Shown piece by piece: positions 8,552 through 16,209 of a stretch of 64,000 nucleotides of DNA. The stretch covers positions 62,001 to 126,000 of the forward strand of contig CALWCE010000002.1 of assembly GCA_944376295.1 (NCBI GenBank). The letters are read 5' to 3'. The notes beneath the pieces were generated by a model. That model was not told where the DNA came from. It saw only the letters and a list, made by a program, of their open reading frames with translations, and made no database searches. How positions within the stretch are numbered: position 1 is the stretch's first letter; every line of letters begins with the position of its first letter. The translations under genes and the position numbers were made by a program. The stretch comes from an uncultured Clostridia bacterium. Lineage in GTDB: Bacteria; Bacillota; Clostridia; Christensenellales; Borkfalkiaceae.

Positions 8552-9166
8552 TTATTCCTTAAAGCGCGCGCCCTTGCGCCAGACGAAGAAGAAGAGCGCG
8601 AGAATTTGCAGCGGGATGCCGATGAGGAAGATGAGCCAGATGTTCTGCCCGAAGACGAACGCCGTCAGATAGATGCATAAAAGGACGGTCCAGATGAGGA
8701 CGGTGAGCGAGATGATGCGCACCCACTTCCACTTCCAGACGGCGCTGAACACGAGCACGACGACGGCGGACGCCGACACGGCATAAACGAAGACGAGCCA
8801 GGTGTGCGGGAGCTCGCCCTTACCGAAGATGCCCAAAAAGACATAGAGAACGACTGCCGTGAGCCAGCACAGCCCCACGGAACAGAGGAGGGTGATGACG
8901 CGCTGCTTGAGGCGGAAACGTTTTGGCATGATGACTTCGTTCTTGGGCTCGTGAGTAAGTTCGTCGAGCGTGACGCCGAAGAGTTCGGAAAGGCGCACGA
9001 GGATGCGGACGTCGGGGATGCCGTTGCCCTGCTCCCATTTGGAGACCGACTTATCGGAATAGTTGAGCCGTTCCGCAAGTTCGGACTGCGTCATGTTCGC
9101 CATCTTGCGAAGCCTCATGATGTTTTTGCCGATGATCTCGGCAAGGCGGTCCTGATCTTCTTCCAT
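8552..9166 (-). CDS. Membrane-anchored XRE-family transcriptional regulator
   Basis: A 204-residue regulator. Residues 8-65 are a Cro/CI helix-turn-helix (NIMRLRKMANMTQSELAERL then YSDKSVSKWEQGNGIPD), and the C-terminal half holds four hydrophobic helices (about 85-110, 118-138, 145-165, 170-190), so DNA binding would occur at the membrane. The ATG at 9166 lies only 6 bp after a perfect TATAAT, so the transcript is predicted to be leaderless or nearly so. Inverted repeats just upstream of the promoter suggest autoregulation. Its neighbour at 7463 is co-transcribed. The target and signal are unknown. Confidence 0.85.
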   Translation of the reverse strand: MEEDQDRLAEIIGKNIMRLRKMANMTQSELAERLNYSDKSVSKWEQGNGIPDVRILVRLSELFGVTLDELTHEPKNEVIMPKRFRLKQRVITLLCSVGLCWLTAVVLYVFLGIFGKGELPHTWLVFVYAVSASAVVVLVFSAVWKWKWVRIISLTVLIWTVLLCIYLTAFVFGQNIWLIFLIGIPLQILALFFFVWRKGARFKE

Positions 9167-9172
9167 GCCTCG

Positions 9173-9240
9173 ATTATACGCAAAAAAACGGGAAAAGTCA
9201 ACCGTTCTACTGTGAGTAGAGCGTGAAATACGCACTCTAC
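9173..9240 (-). promoter_or_regulatory. Promoter and inverted-repeat operator of the XRE operon
   Basis: TTGACT (9196-9201) and TATAAT (9173-9178) have a 17-bp spacer. Immediately upstream are linked palindromes: TCTAC (9206-9210) with GTAGA (9216-9220), and GTAGAGCGTG (9216-9225) with CGCACTCTAC (9231-9240), 8 of 10 positions matching. This clustered half-site pattern resembles an XRE operator. Confidence 0.65.
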
Positions 9241-9283
9241 CGCGCCGGGATGCGGCAATAGAGCGCAAAAAAGGAGAAGTAGG

Positions 9284-9312
9284 TTGATTTTTCGCCCGTG
9301 CTTCGGTATGAT
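9284..9312 (+). promoter_or_regulatory. Promoter of a stand-alone small RNA
   Basis: TTGATT (9284-9289) and TATGAT (9307-9312) are 17 bp apart on the plus strand and point into the structured segment that ends in the terminator at 9437-9470. No plus-strand gene follows for 3.8 kb. Confidence 0.6.
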
Positions 9313-9470
9313 GGAATGGAAGATGACGCCGCGCCGCACTGCCGCCTGCATCGGTATCTGCGGCAGGGGTCTCCCATCCCCGAGGCGCGTCTTCGGAAGG
9401 GCAACCCCCCTTCCTACCTCTCCATTCTTTGTAAAGGCGCCGCCGCGGCATGAGCCGCGGCGGCGCTTTT
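9313..9470 (+). ncRNA. Candidate structured small RNA, about 150 nt
   Basis: The segment between the promoter and the terminator has no reading frame of note but folds well. GAATGGA (9314-9320) pairs perfectly with TCCATTC (9421-9427) to close a multibranch structure; inside are CTGCCGC/GCGGCAG (seven bp), GGGG/CCCC and GGAAGGG/CCCCTTCC hairpins and a longer helix between GACGCCGCGCC and GGCGCGTC. A 13-bp terminator follows. The conserved SRP, RNase P and tmRNA sequence signatures are absent. A 6S-type RNA or an unknown sRNA is possible; a riboswitch is less likely because no gene follows on this strand. Confidence 0.55.
9437..9470 (+). terminator. Strong intrinsic terminator of the small RNA
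   Basis: A perfect 13-bp stem (9437-9449 with 9454-9466), loop ATGA, then TTTT. It is the 3' end of the RNA described at 9313-9470. Confidence 0.75.
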
Positions 9471-9534
9471 CCACTCCCCGAAAAACTCGCCGACGCGACT
9501 TTTGCGGGAGCTCTGAAAGCCAAGAAAATAGATG

Positions 9535-9880
9535 CTCACCCTTCGAGTGGGCGCTTAAAATAGGGAAAACTCCCTCAGTCATGCCACCGCAGTAAGCTGC
9601 GGATGACATGACAGCTCCCCGAAGAGGCGCCTACAATAAGGAATATTACAAATCAAGAATGCACTTGCTCACCCCTTACACAGGGGAGGCTATCATAAGG
9701 AATCTTTTCCAAAAATAACTTCCGCGAGGAGGGTTTCCCTCCGCTGCGGGACTCAATTTGTACCCGCAGGGCACACATACCATACTTGGCGCTTGTTGTA
9801 TAATATGGACAAAACAGCGGGCGGGCGATATCGCTGCTTCAAATCAACTGTCTCCACCCCTCGCCGCGAAGATTTCCCGA
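9535..9880. repeat. Copy of the dispersed intergenic repeat
   Basis: Contains CTCCCTCAGTC with a hairpin (9571-9615), CCTTACACAGGGGAGGCTAT (9675-9694), AAGGAATCTTTTCCAAAAAT (9698-9717), the CGCGAGGAGGGTTTCCCTCC / GCTGCGGGACTCAATTTG block (9723-9757) and TACTTGGCGCTTGTTG. These are shared with 3.0, 14.6, 18.1 and 57.3 kb. No gene is supported. Confidence 0.8.
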
Positions 9881-9910
9881 AGGGAAAGATTTGCGGCGAA
9901 AATAAGAAAA

Positions 9911-9940
9911 AATCGGGCGGATCATCCGCCCGATTTTTTT
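9911..9940 (-). terminator. Bidirectional terminator after the rubrerythrin gene
   Basis: TCGGGCGG (9913-9920) pairs with CCGCCCGA (9926-9933), flanked by A- and T-runs on both sides. It lies 18 bp after the stop at 9958. Confidence 0.8.
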
Positions 9941-9957
9941 GATCGATTCTTGTAAAA

Positions 9958-10485
9958 TTACTTGCCGAAGTATCTCTTGAGAAGGCCCTTGAAGCCTGCG
10001 CCGTGGCGCGCTTCGTCCTTTGCCATCTCGTGCACGGTGTCGTGGATGGCGTCGTAGCCGAGCTCCTTCGCGCGCTTTGCGATCGCGAGCTTGCCTGCGC
10101 ACGCGCCCGTTTCGGCAGCGACGCGGAGCTCGAGATTCTTCTCAGTCGAATCGGTGACGACTTCGCCGAGAAGCTCTGCAAACTTGCTTGCGTGCTCTGC
10201 TTCCTCGAAGGCATAGCGCTTGTACGCCTCTGCCACTTCGGGATAGCCCTCGCGCTCGGCAACGCGTGCCATCGCAAGATACATGCCGACTTCGGTGCAT
10301 TCGCCCTCGAAGTTGGCGCGGAGGCCGTCCATCACTTCCTTATCTTCCACCTTGCCGTCGCCGACGTGGTGCTCGCATGCAAAACCCGTGTTCTCCTCGA
10401 TGGGAACGAACTTCGTCGCCTTGCAGACGGGGCAAACTTCAACATCATCCGCGACGATCTCGCCGCAAACTGCACATCTCTTCAT
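9958..10485 (-). CDS. Rubrerythrin with N-terminal rubredoxin domain (NADH peroxidase type)
   Basis: A 175-residue peroxidase that protects anaerobes from hydrogen peroxide and oxygen. The N-terminal rubredoxin-like module has two CxxC pairs (CAVCGE at 4 and CPVCKA at 18), so the domain order is the reverse of classical rubrerythrin. The diiron four-helix bundle follows with the expected glutamates: [29 protein letters not shown] and DEARHGAGF. The start ATG has an AAGGAG site and a good promoter at 10520-10548. It is monocistronic, with a terminator at 9911-9940. Confidence 0.93.
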   Translation of the reverse strand: MKRCAVCGEIVADDVEVCPVCKATKFVPIEENTGFACEHHVGDGKVEDKEVMDGLRANFEGECTEVGMYLAMARVAEREGYPEVAEAYKRYAFEEAEHASKFAELLGEVVTDSTEKNLELRVAAETGACAGKLAIAKRAKELGYDAIHDTVHEMAKDEARHGAGFKGLLKRYFGK

Positions 10486-10519
10486 AGATCAATATCTCCT
10501 TTCTTGATTTTCTGGGGTC

Positions 10520-10548
10520 ATTATAACATAAATGAGACTAAATATCAA
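10520..10548 (-). promoter_or_regulatory. Sigma-A promoter of the rubrerythrin gene
   Basis: TTGATA (10543-10548) and TATAAT (10520-10525), 17-bp spacer. No clear PerR box was recognised next to it. Confidence 0.75.
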
Positions 10549-10555
10549 TAAGTTT

Positions 10556-11203
10556 TCAGAAAGTTGTAAGGATGCGGAAGAGCTCTTCGTAGGAAGAGAC
10601 GAAGCGGGAGGCGCCGACGCGGGAGAGTTCTTCCTTCGTGCGGTAACCCCAGAGGACGGAGACGCCGAACATCCCCGCATTGCGGGCGACCATGGCGTCC
10701 GTTTCGCCGTCGCCGACGAAGGCGCACTCCGAAGGGGCAACGCGGAGGGTGAGCGCCGCGTACTGCGCGAGGGAAGGATCGGGCTTGCAGGGGAAGCTCC
10801 CCGTATCGCCCCCGACGAAATCGAAGAGCCCTTCGGGGAAGAACTTTTGGATGCAGCCCTCCGTCGCATCCTGCGGCTTGTTGGTGACGACGCCGAGCTT
10901 CAAGCCCCGCGCTTTGAGAGCGGAGAGCGTTTCTATCTCTCCGTCGTAGAGGCGGGTGCGCTCCTGCGTGTTGCGCGAGAAGTGCTCGCGGAAGTATTCG
11001 TAGCAGGCTTCGAGCTCCTTCGCCCCGTGCGGAACGGCGCGCTCCATGAGCTCCCATGCGCCGTCGCCGATGAAGCGGCGCGTTTGCTCCCGCGTGATGG
11101 GCGGGAAGGAGAAGGCGGCAAGCGCCTCGTTGACGTAATATCGGATGTCGCCCAGCGTATCCAAAAGGGTGCCGTCGAGATCCAAAAGAACTGCTTTGAG
11201 CAT
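10556..11203 (-). CDS. HAD-superfamily phosphatase, phosphoglycolate phosphatase-like
   Basis: A 215-residue HAD hydrolase. Motif I is DLDGTLLDT (residues 8-16), motif II threonine lies in GVVTNKP, and motif III/IV is KPDPSL...FVGDGETDA. The helical cap between motifs I and II is type C1, as in phosphoglycolate phosphatase (Gph) and PpaX; the true substrate cannot be decided. I place the start at 11203, where AGGAG sits 7 bp upstream, rather than at an in-frame ATG 26 codons earlier that lacks one. It lies 70 bp upstream of rubrerythrin but has that gene's promoter in between. Confidence 0.85.
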   Translation of the reverse strand: MLKAVLLDLDGTLLDTLGDIRYYVNEALAAFSFPPITREQTRRFIGDGAWELMERAVPHGAKELEACYEYFREHFSRNTQERTRLYDGEIETLSALKARGLKLGVVTNKPQDATEGCIQKFFPEGLFDFVGGDTGSFPCKPDPSLAQYAALTLRVAPSECAFVGDGETDAMVARNAGMFGVSVLWGYRTKEELSRVGASRFVSSYEELFRILTTF

Positions 11204-11470
11204 GTGTTTCTCCTGATGGTCACAACTGCCGAAACATTGCGCGGCGGAAAGCTTCCGATCCTCTGAAAAAGGCAAAACCACGCTTTTGCCTTTTCCCCCG
11301 ATCTGCCGAACGGCTTCCGGGAAGAGGGTGAAGCCGCGCGATGTGAAACGGTGTGCCCCGAAAGATCGCGCGGCGAGGGAGAAAATGCTGCCGACCGCAG
11401 GGCGCAGCGGTGTCTCCCTTCCCTCACGACGATTTTGTTTGCCGTCGCAAACAAAATTGCGTGAACTTGT
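11204..11470. repeat. Intergenic region with a partial dispersed-repeat copy
   Basis: No gene is supported. The right half ends with a 10-bp hairpin TTTTGTTTGC/GCAAACAAAA (about 11428-11453) followed by GCGTGAACTTG, matching the terminal hairpin module of the repeats at 3.2, 14.6 and 57.4 kb. The hairpin could also serve as a terminator for argS, whose stop is at 11471. Confidence 0.6.
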
Positions 11471-13156
11471 TTACATTTTCTCCGGGACGCCGATGCCGAG
11501 GAGGGTGAGCCCCGCCGTGAGCGCGGAGAGCGTCGCTTTCGTCAAAGCGAGGCGGAAGGCGCGCGTTTCCTCCTCCTGCAGAATTTTGCAGTCGAAGTAG
11601 AACTTGTTGAACTTCTGCGCCGTATCGACGCACCAGCGGGCAACGAAGCTGGGCTCGTAGCGCTCGGCTGCCGCCTTCACCGTATCGGGGAAGTCGGAAA
11701 GCGCACGGATGAGCTCGAATTCCTGATCGCAGGGGGTATAATTTTCGGGAAGCGCCGCCTCAAAGCCGCCCTCCGCCGCCTTGGCGAGCACGGACGAGGC
11801 GCGGGCGCAGGTGTACTGCGCATACACGCTCGTTTCGCCGTCGAAGTTGAGCGCCTTATCGTAGGAAAAGACGATATCCTTGATCTTGTTGTTGTAGAGC
11901 GCGGAGAAGATGACGGCGCCCACGCCCACCTTTTCGGCGATCTCCTGCTTGTTTTCGAGGGAAGGGTTCTTCTCGTCGATGACGGAATACGCCTTTTCGA
12001 CGCAGCGGTTCAAAACGTCTTCGAGCCAGACCACCTTGCCCTTGCGGGTGGACATGGCGCCGTCTTCCAAAGAGACCATGCCGTAGGCGACGTGCACGAG
12101 GTCCTTCGCCCACTCCTTGCCCATGAGTTCGAGCACCTTGAACACCTGCTTGAAGTGCAGGTTCTGCTGATAGGCGACGACGTAGAGGCATTTATCGAAG
12201 TCGTAGGTGTTCTTGCGGTAGATGGCGGCGGCGAGGTCGCGCGTCGCATAGAGGGAGGCGCCATCCGAGCGCAAAATGAGGCAGGGCGGCATGCCGTAGG
12301 GTTCGAGGTCGACGATCTGCGCGCCGTTGCTCTCCTTTAAGAGCCCCTTTTCTTTGAGTTCTTCGACGACGGGCGCCATCTTATCGGTATAAAAGCGCTC
12401 GCCCGCGTACGAATCGAAGGTGATGTGCAGCTTTTCGTAGATGCCCTTGACGTAGCTGAGCGTCAACGACTTGAACCAATCGAAGAGCTCGTTCGCCTCT
12501 TTGTCGCCGCTCTCGATAAGGCGGAAGTATTCGCGCGCCTCCGCTTCCATCGCCTCGTCCGCCTCCTCGTTGAAGCGGACGTAGAGATCGTTGATGGCGT
12601 GGATGCCGCCTTTCTCTGCCTCCTCGCGGCTGCCCCAGCGCTTGTAGGCGGAGATGAGCTTGCCGAACTGGGTGCCGTAGTCGCCCAAATGGTTGATGCC
12701 CACCGTGTGATAGCCGAGGAACTTGAAGATGCGGTAGAGCGCCCCGCCGATGACCGTCGTCGAGAGATGCCCGATATGGAAGGGCTTGGCGATGTTGACG
12801 GAGGAATAGTCGATGCAGATGGTCTTGCCCGCGCCGAGATTTGAGGAGCCGTACTTTTCCCCCTCTTGAAGGATGCAGGAGAGGACGTCCTTCGCAAGCC
12901 CCGCCCTTGCGATGCGGAAGTTGACATAGCCGTTGAGGGCTTTGGCTTCCGAGACGATGCCGTCCACGGGGTAATTTGCGGCGATGTCCTCCGCGATGAG
13001 CGCGGGGCACTTGCGGAGCACTTTGGCGAGCTTGAAGCAGGGGAGCGCATAGTCCCCCATCGACGTATCGGGCGGGACGGCGATGAGCCCTTCGAGCTCT
13101 TCTTTCGTGACGCCCTCTGCTTGGATATGTTCGGAAATATAGCGTTTATAGTCCAT
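11471..13156 (-). CDS. argS: Arginyl-tRNA synthetase
   Basis: Class I synthetase charging tRNA-Arg. The 561-residue protein starts with the ArgS-specific N-terminal domain, carries the HIGH motif as PFHIGHLSTTVIG near residue 130, the KMSKS-equivalent MSTRKGKVVWLED near 370, and the DALR anticodon-binding domain at the C-terminus (YAQYTCARASSVL onwards). Ribosome binding site GGGAGAGG precedes the ATG. It is transcribed divergently from ychF, from a promoter at 13214-13242. Confidence 0.96.
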   Translation of the reverse strand: MDYKRYISEHIQAEGVTKEELEGLIAVPPDTSMGDYALPCFKLAKVLRKCPALIAEDIAANYPVDGIVSEAKALNGYVNFRIARAGLAKDVLSCILQEGEKYGSSNLGAGKTICIDYSSVNIAKPFHIGHLSTTVIGGALYRIFKFLGYHTVGINHLGDYGTQFGKLISAYKRWGSREEAEKGGIHAINDLYVRFNEEADEAMEAEAREYFRLIESGDKEANELFDWFKSLTLSYVKGIYEKLHITFDSYAGERFYTDKMAPVVEELKEKGLLKESNGAQIVDLEPYGMPPCLILRSDGASLYATRDLAAAIYRKNTYDFDKCLYVVAYQQNLHFKQVFKVLELMGKEWAKDLVHVAYGMVSLEDGAMSTRKGKVVWLEDVLNRCVEKAYSVIDEKNPSLENKQEIAEKVGVGAVIFSALYNNKIKDIVFSYDKALNFDGETSVYAQYTCARASSVLAKAAEGGFEAALPENYTPCDQEFELIRALSDFPDTVKAAAERYEPSFVARWCVDTAQKFNKFYFDCKILQEEETRAFRLALTKATLSALTAGLTLLGIGVPEKM

Positions 13157-13213
13157 GTCGGCCTCTCCCGCAGCGGGGAAACGCGCTCCCGCGCCGCTGT
13201 CGTTTTCCCCGTC

Positions 13214-13242
13214 ATTTTAACACATTTTATCGGAAACGGCAA
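13214..13242 (-). promoter_or_regulatory. Promoter of argS
   Basis: TTGCCG (13237-13242) and TAAAAT (13214-13219), 17-bp spacer on the minus strand, about 58 bp before the argS ATG. Confidence 0.65.
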
Positions 13243-13252
13243 GCGAAAAGGC

Positions 13253-13281
13253 TTGCCATTTCGGGCGGGGTATCGTATAAT
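13253..13281 (+). promoter_or_regulatory. Promoter of ychF
   Basis: TTGCCA (13253-13258) and TATAAT (13276-13281), 17-bp spacer on the plus strand, 52 bp before the ychF ATG. Confidence 0.75.
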
Positions 13282-13333
13282 ACTTAAGAATACATCGGGC
13301 GCCGGACAGGGCGCCCGCTTCAGGAGATACAAG

Positions 13334-14431
13334 ATGAAATTAGGTGTCGTGGGGCTCCCCAACGTGGGAAAATCCACCCTCTTCAACGCCATCACGCACG
13401 CGGGCGCCGAGATGGCAAACTACCCGTTCTGCACCATCGAGCCCAACGTGGGCGTCGTCGCCGTGCCCGATGAACGGCTTACGAAGCTTGCCGCCCTCTA
13501 TTCGAGCAAGAAGGTGACCCCCGCCGTCATCGAATTCGTCGATATCGCGGGCCTCGTGAAGGGCGCGAGCCGTGGCGAGGGCCTCGGCAATAAGTTCCTC
13601 TCCCATATCCGCGAAGTGGACGCCATCGTGCACGTCGTGCGCTGCTTCGAGGACGAGAACATCACCCATGTCGAGAGCACCGTCGACCCCGTGCGCGACA
13701 TCGAGACCATCAACTTGGAGCTCATCCTCGCCGATATCGAAGCCGTGCAGAAGCGCATGGACCGCATCCGCAACGCGGCGCGCGGGGGCTCCGATAAAGG
13801 CGCTGCCGCCGAGTTTGCCTTCCTTGAAAAATTACAGGCGCACCTCGAAGAGGAAAAGCCGGCTTCTTCCTATCCCCTCACCGAAGAGGAAGAGCCCATG
13901 ATGGACAACCTCTTTCTGCTTTCGTCCAAACCCGTCATCTACTGCGCCAACATTGCGGAGAGCGATATGGGCAAAGAGGAAGAAAACCCCTATGTGCAGC
14001 AGGTGAAGGCGTATGCCGCAAAGCACAACGCGAGGACCATCGTCGTCTGCGCCAAGACGGAGGAAGAGCTTTCCGAAATGGACGAGGCGGACAGGGAGAT
14101 GTTCCTTCAAGACTTCGGGCTCAAAGAGAGCGGGCTTGATAAGCTCATCAAGGCTTCGTATGCGCTCTTGGGGCTCATCTCGTACCTCACCGCGGGCGAG
14201 AAGGAGACGCGGGCGTGGACCATCAAAAAGGGCACGAAAGCGCCGCAGGCGGCGGGCAAGATCCACTCCGACTTTGAAAAGGGGTTCATCCGCGCCGAGG
14301 TCGTCGAATGGGAGACGCTTTTGGAATGCGGCGGTCTTGCGGGCGCGCGCGAGAAGGGCAAAGTGCGCTCCGAGGGCAAGGACTATGTGATGAAGGACGG
14401 CGACGTGGTGCTGTTCCGGTTCAATGTGTGA
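13334..14431 (+). CDS. ychF: Redox-regulated ATPase YchF
   Basis: Obg-related P-loop protein that prefers ATP and binds ribosomes. The 365-residue length is standard. G1 is [12 protein letters not shown] (residues 7-18), switch I/G3 [20 protein letters not shown] (around 70), the altered G4 region near 205, a coiled-coil insert (about 130-160) and a C-terminal TGS domain ending [16 protein letters not shown]. The ATG at 13334 follows AGGAG; longer in-frame starts upstream overlap the divergent argS gene and are rejected. Confidence 0.96.
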   Translation: MKLGVVGLPNVGKSTLFNAITHAGAEMANYPFCTIEPNVGVVAVPDERLTKLAALYSSKKVTPAVIEFVDIAGLVKGASRGEGLGNKFLSHIREVDAIVHVVRCFEDENITHVESTVDPVRDIETINLELILADIEAVQKRMDRIRNAARGGSDKGAAAEFAFLEKLQAHLEEEKPASSYPLTEEEEPMMDNLFLLSSKPVIYCANIAESDMGKEEENPYVQQVKAYAAKHNARTIVVCAKTEEELSEMDEADREMFLQDFGLKESGLDKLIKASYALLGLISYLTAGEKETRAWTIKKGTKAPQAAGKIHSDFEKGFIRAEVVEWETLLECGGLAGAREKGKVRSEGKDYVMKDGDVVLFRFNV

Positions 14432-14543
14432 GAGTCTTTCGCAAAAATCTTTTTGCTGACGCAAAAATCTTTCCGCGAGGGGTGAACGTTGAGCATCTAA
14501 TTTGCTTTATCGGCCGCGAACTTTGATGTCGTTATTTGACACT

Positions 14544-14950
14544 AAGTGCCAAGTATGGCACAAATTGAGTCCCGCAGCGGAGGGAAACCCTCCTCGCGGG
14601 ATTTCATTTTTAAGTTCACGCATTTCTTTTGCTTCGCAAAACAAATGCCGTGAGGGGTGGAGACGGTTGATTTTAACGGGCGGTCTCGCCCGCCCGCTTT
14701 TTTGTCATTCTAAGAACAATAAGCGCCAAGTATGGCGCAAATTGTGTCCCGCAGCGGAGGGAAACCCTCCTCGCGGGATTTCATTTTTAAGTTCACGCAT
14801 TTCTTTTGCTTCGCAAAACAAATGCCGTGAGGGGTGGAGACGGTTGATTTTAACGGGCGGTCTCGCCCGCGAGCTTTTTTGTCATTCTAAGAACAATAAG
14901 CGCCAAGTATGGCACAAATTGAGTCCCGCAGCGGAGGGAAACCCTCCTCG
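14544..14950 (+). repeat. 177-bp tandem repeat (two full units and a partial third)
   Basis: Units begin at 14544, 14721 and 14898 with AAG(T/C)GCCAAGTATGGC and run through the CCCGCAGCGGAGGGAAACCC / TCCTCGCGGG hairpin, a TTTTGCTTCGCAAAA hairpin and a segment GGTTGATTTTAACGGGCGGT. Unit 1 to 2 to 3 spacing is 177 bp each. The third unit switches into the 151-bp array. The sequence is the reverse complement of the modules at 9.7 and 57.4 kb. Confidence 0.85.
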
Positions 14951-15470
14951 CGGAAGTAATTTATAAGAAAGGGCTCCCGCAAAAATCGCGTTAGCGAGTT
15001 TTGCGGGAAGAGGAGCAGCGAGCATCGGAGCATAGCCGCGAGGAACACAGCGGCTTGCGAAATTTGCTCCGCTGCGACGCAGCGGAGGGAAACCCTCCTC
15101 GCGGAAGTAATTTATAAGAAAGGGCTCCCGCAAAAATCGCGTTAGCGAGTTTTGCGGGAAGAGGAGCAGCGAGCATCGGAGCATAGCCGCGAGGAACACA
15201 GCGGCTTGCGAAATTTGCTCCGCTGCGACGCAGCGGAGGGAAACCCTCCTCGCGGAAGTAATTTATAAGAAAGGGCTCCCGCAAAAATCGCGTTAGCGAG
15301 TTTTGCGGGAAGAGGAGCAGCGAGCATCGGAGCATAGCCGCGAGGAACACAGCGGCTTGCGAAATTTGCTCCGCTGCGACGCAGCGGAGGGAAACCCTCC
15401 TCGCGGAAGTAATTTATAAGAAAAGGCTCCCGAAAAAGTCGCGTCAGCGAGTTTTTCGGGAGCGCTGTAT
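14951..15470 (+). repeat. 151-bp tandem repeat, three full units plus a partial fourth
   Basis: Units start with CGGAAGTAATTTATAAGAAA at 14951, 15102, 15253 and 15404. The first three appear identical by eye; the fourth is truncated and diverges (AAAAGGCTCCCGAAAAAGTC). Each unit contains the inverted repeat CCCGCAAAA...TTTTGCGGG and the GCAGCGGAGGGAAACCCTCC hairpin. The period is not a multiple of three, so the repeats are not coding. There are no variable spacers, so this is not a CRISPR array. Confidence 0.9.
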
Positions 15471-15742
15471 TTTACTCCCTCAGTCTCATCATCGGCATAC
15501 GCCGAATGATGAGCCAGCTCCCTCAAAGAGGGCGCCAAGGAGGATATCGCTGTTTCCTCGCCTCCCTCTTAGAGGGTGAGCAGGGGAGGCTATAATAAGG
15601 GAAAAGGCGCGGCGCGCGGGGCATAAAGCCCCGCGCGCCGCTTCTGTTTCGCTTTTCGCTTGATTCTGTTTCATCTTCCGTTTCTTTTTGTTTCATCTTC
15701 CGTTATTTCCGTGTTCTTTCCTTTCCGCATCGCTCTCCGCGC
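15471..15742. other. Intergenic sequence with repeat fragments
   Basis: Holds CTCCCTCAGTCTCATCATCGG and its hairpin partner (15476-15520, also at 57.08 kb), then a 13-bp palindrome GCGGCGCGCGGGG/CCCCGCGCGCCGC (15609-15641) that may terminate transcription from the right, and a T/C-rich stretch to 15740. No gene is supported. Confidence 0.6.
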
Positions 15743-15871
15743 CTATGACTGCCCCGTGGAGACGATATCTTCCTCGTCCTCCTCCGCCGAGGGGCGGATC
15801 ATGCAATAGTGCGCATTATGGCAGTATTCGGTTTGTTTCGTTTGTGTGCTCTTTCCCTTGCGATCTTCCAT
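15743..15871 (-). CDS. Possible 42-residue Cys/His peptide
   Basis: An ATG at 15871 opens a short frame MEDRKGKSTQTKQTEYC..., with a C-x4-H-x-x-C-like cluster (CHNAHYC near 17-23) and an acidic tail EEDEEDIVSTGQS. Composition looks protein-like, but no Shine-Dalgarno site is visible and the terminator at 15882-15908 lies just upstream, so expression would need read-through or an unseen promoter. No family was recognised. Treat as uncertain. Confidence 0.3.
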   Translation of the reverse strand: MEDRKGKSTQTKQTEYCHNAHYCMIRPSAEEDEEDIVSTGQS

Positions 15872-15881
15872 AGCAACAGGA

Positions 15882-15908
15882 TAAACAAAAGCAGGAGAAA
15901 TTATTCCT
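15882..15908 (-). terminator. Terminator overlapping the end of the small charged-protein gene
   Basis: GCAGGAG/CTCCTGC hairpin with a nine-base loop, followed on the minus strand by TTTTGTTT. It overlaps the last codons of the gene at 15901-16053. Confidence 0.65.
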
Positions 15909-16053
15909 CCTGCTCTTTTTCTTTGCTCTCTTCGGGCTCCTCTGCCGTTTCGCCCGACATTTCGGCGATCGCCTCCCGTTCGCGCCGTTTGTATGCCTCG
16001 CGGCGCTCCTCGACGTCCCGATCGACGCGGTCGATGTTTTGTTCTTTTTCCAT
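15901..16053 (-). CDS. Small highly charged protein, 50 residues
   Basis: The ATG at 16053 (after GGGGGCGG) opens MEKEQNIDRVDRDVEERREA and ends in a Glu/Lys-rich tail (EEPEESKEKEQEE). It is predicted to be a single amphipathic helix plus a disordered acidic tail. The gene has its own near-perfect promoter at 16097-16125 and an overlapping terminator, which is good evidence that it is real although no family was recognised. A longer in-frame start at 16125 falls inside the promoter and is rejected. Confidence 0.65.
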   Translation of the reverse strand: MEKEQNIDRVDRDVEERREAYKRREREAIAEMSGETAEEPEESKEKEQEE

Positions 16054-16096
16054 AGCCGCCCCCTTTGCGCGGTATCCCGCGCCCGTAACATGATAT

Positions 16097-16125
16097 ATTA
16101 TAGCACAAAAGGACGACTTTGTCAA
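16097..16125 (-). promoter_or_regulatory. Sigma-A promoter of the 50-residue protein gene
   Basis: TTGACA (16120-16125), 17 bp, TATAAT (16097-16102): both hexamers perfect. The only gene it can serve is at 15901-16053. Confidence 0.8.
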
Positions 16126-16209
16126 GTCCTTGCTAAATTTTTTCGAAGACGGACATGCGAGGAAGGGCGACCGTATTCGGGCGGCGCATCGGGGGTCCGC
16201 CTTGCCCGG

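Noticed and set aside
9313..9470. Reading the small RNA as SRP RNA.
   Set aside because: The invariant GGAAGGAAGCAGC-type SRP tip and tetraloop are absent.
14951..15470. Regular repeats considered as a CRISPR array.
   Set aside because: The units are 151 bp, contiguous and without variable spacers, and no cas gene is present.
14882..15538. Frames of 60-120 codons with repeated peptides on the minus strand of the tandem repeats.
   Set aside because: The 151-bp period shifts frame each unit; there are no ribosome binding sites, and the peptides simply mirror hairpin DNA.
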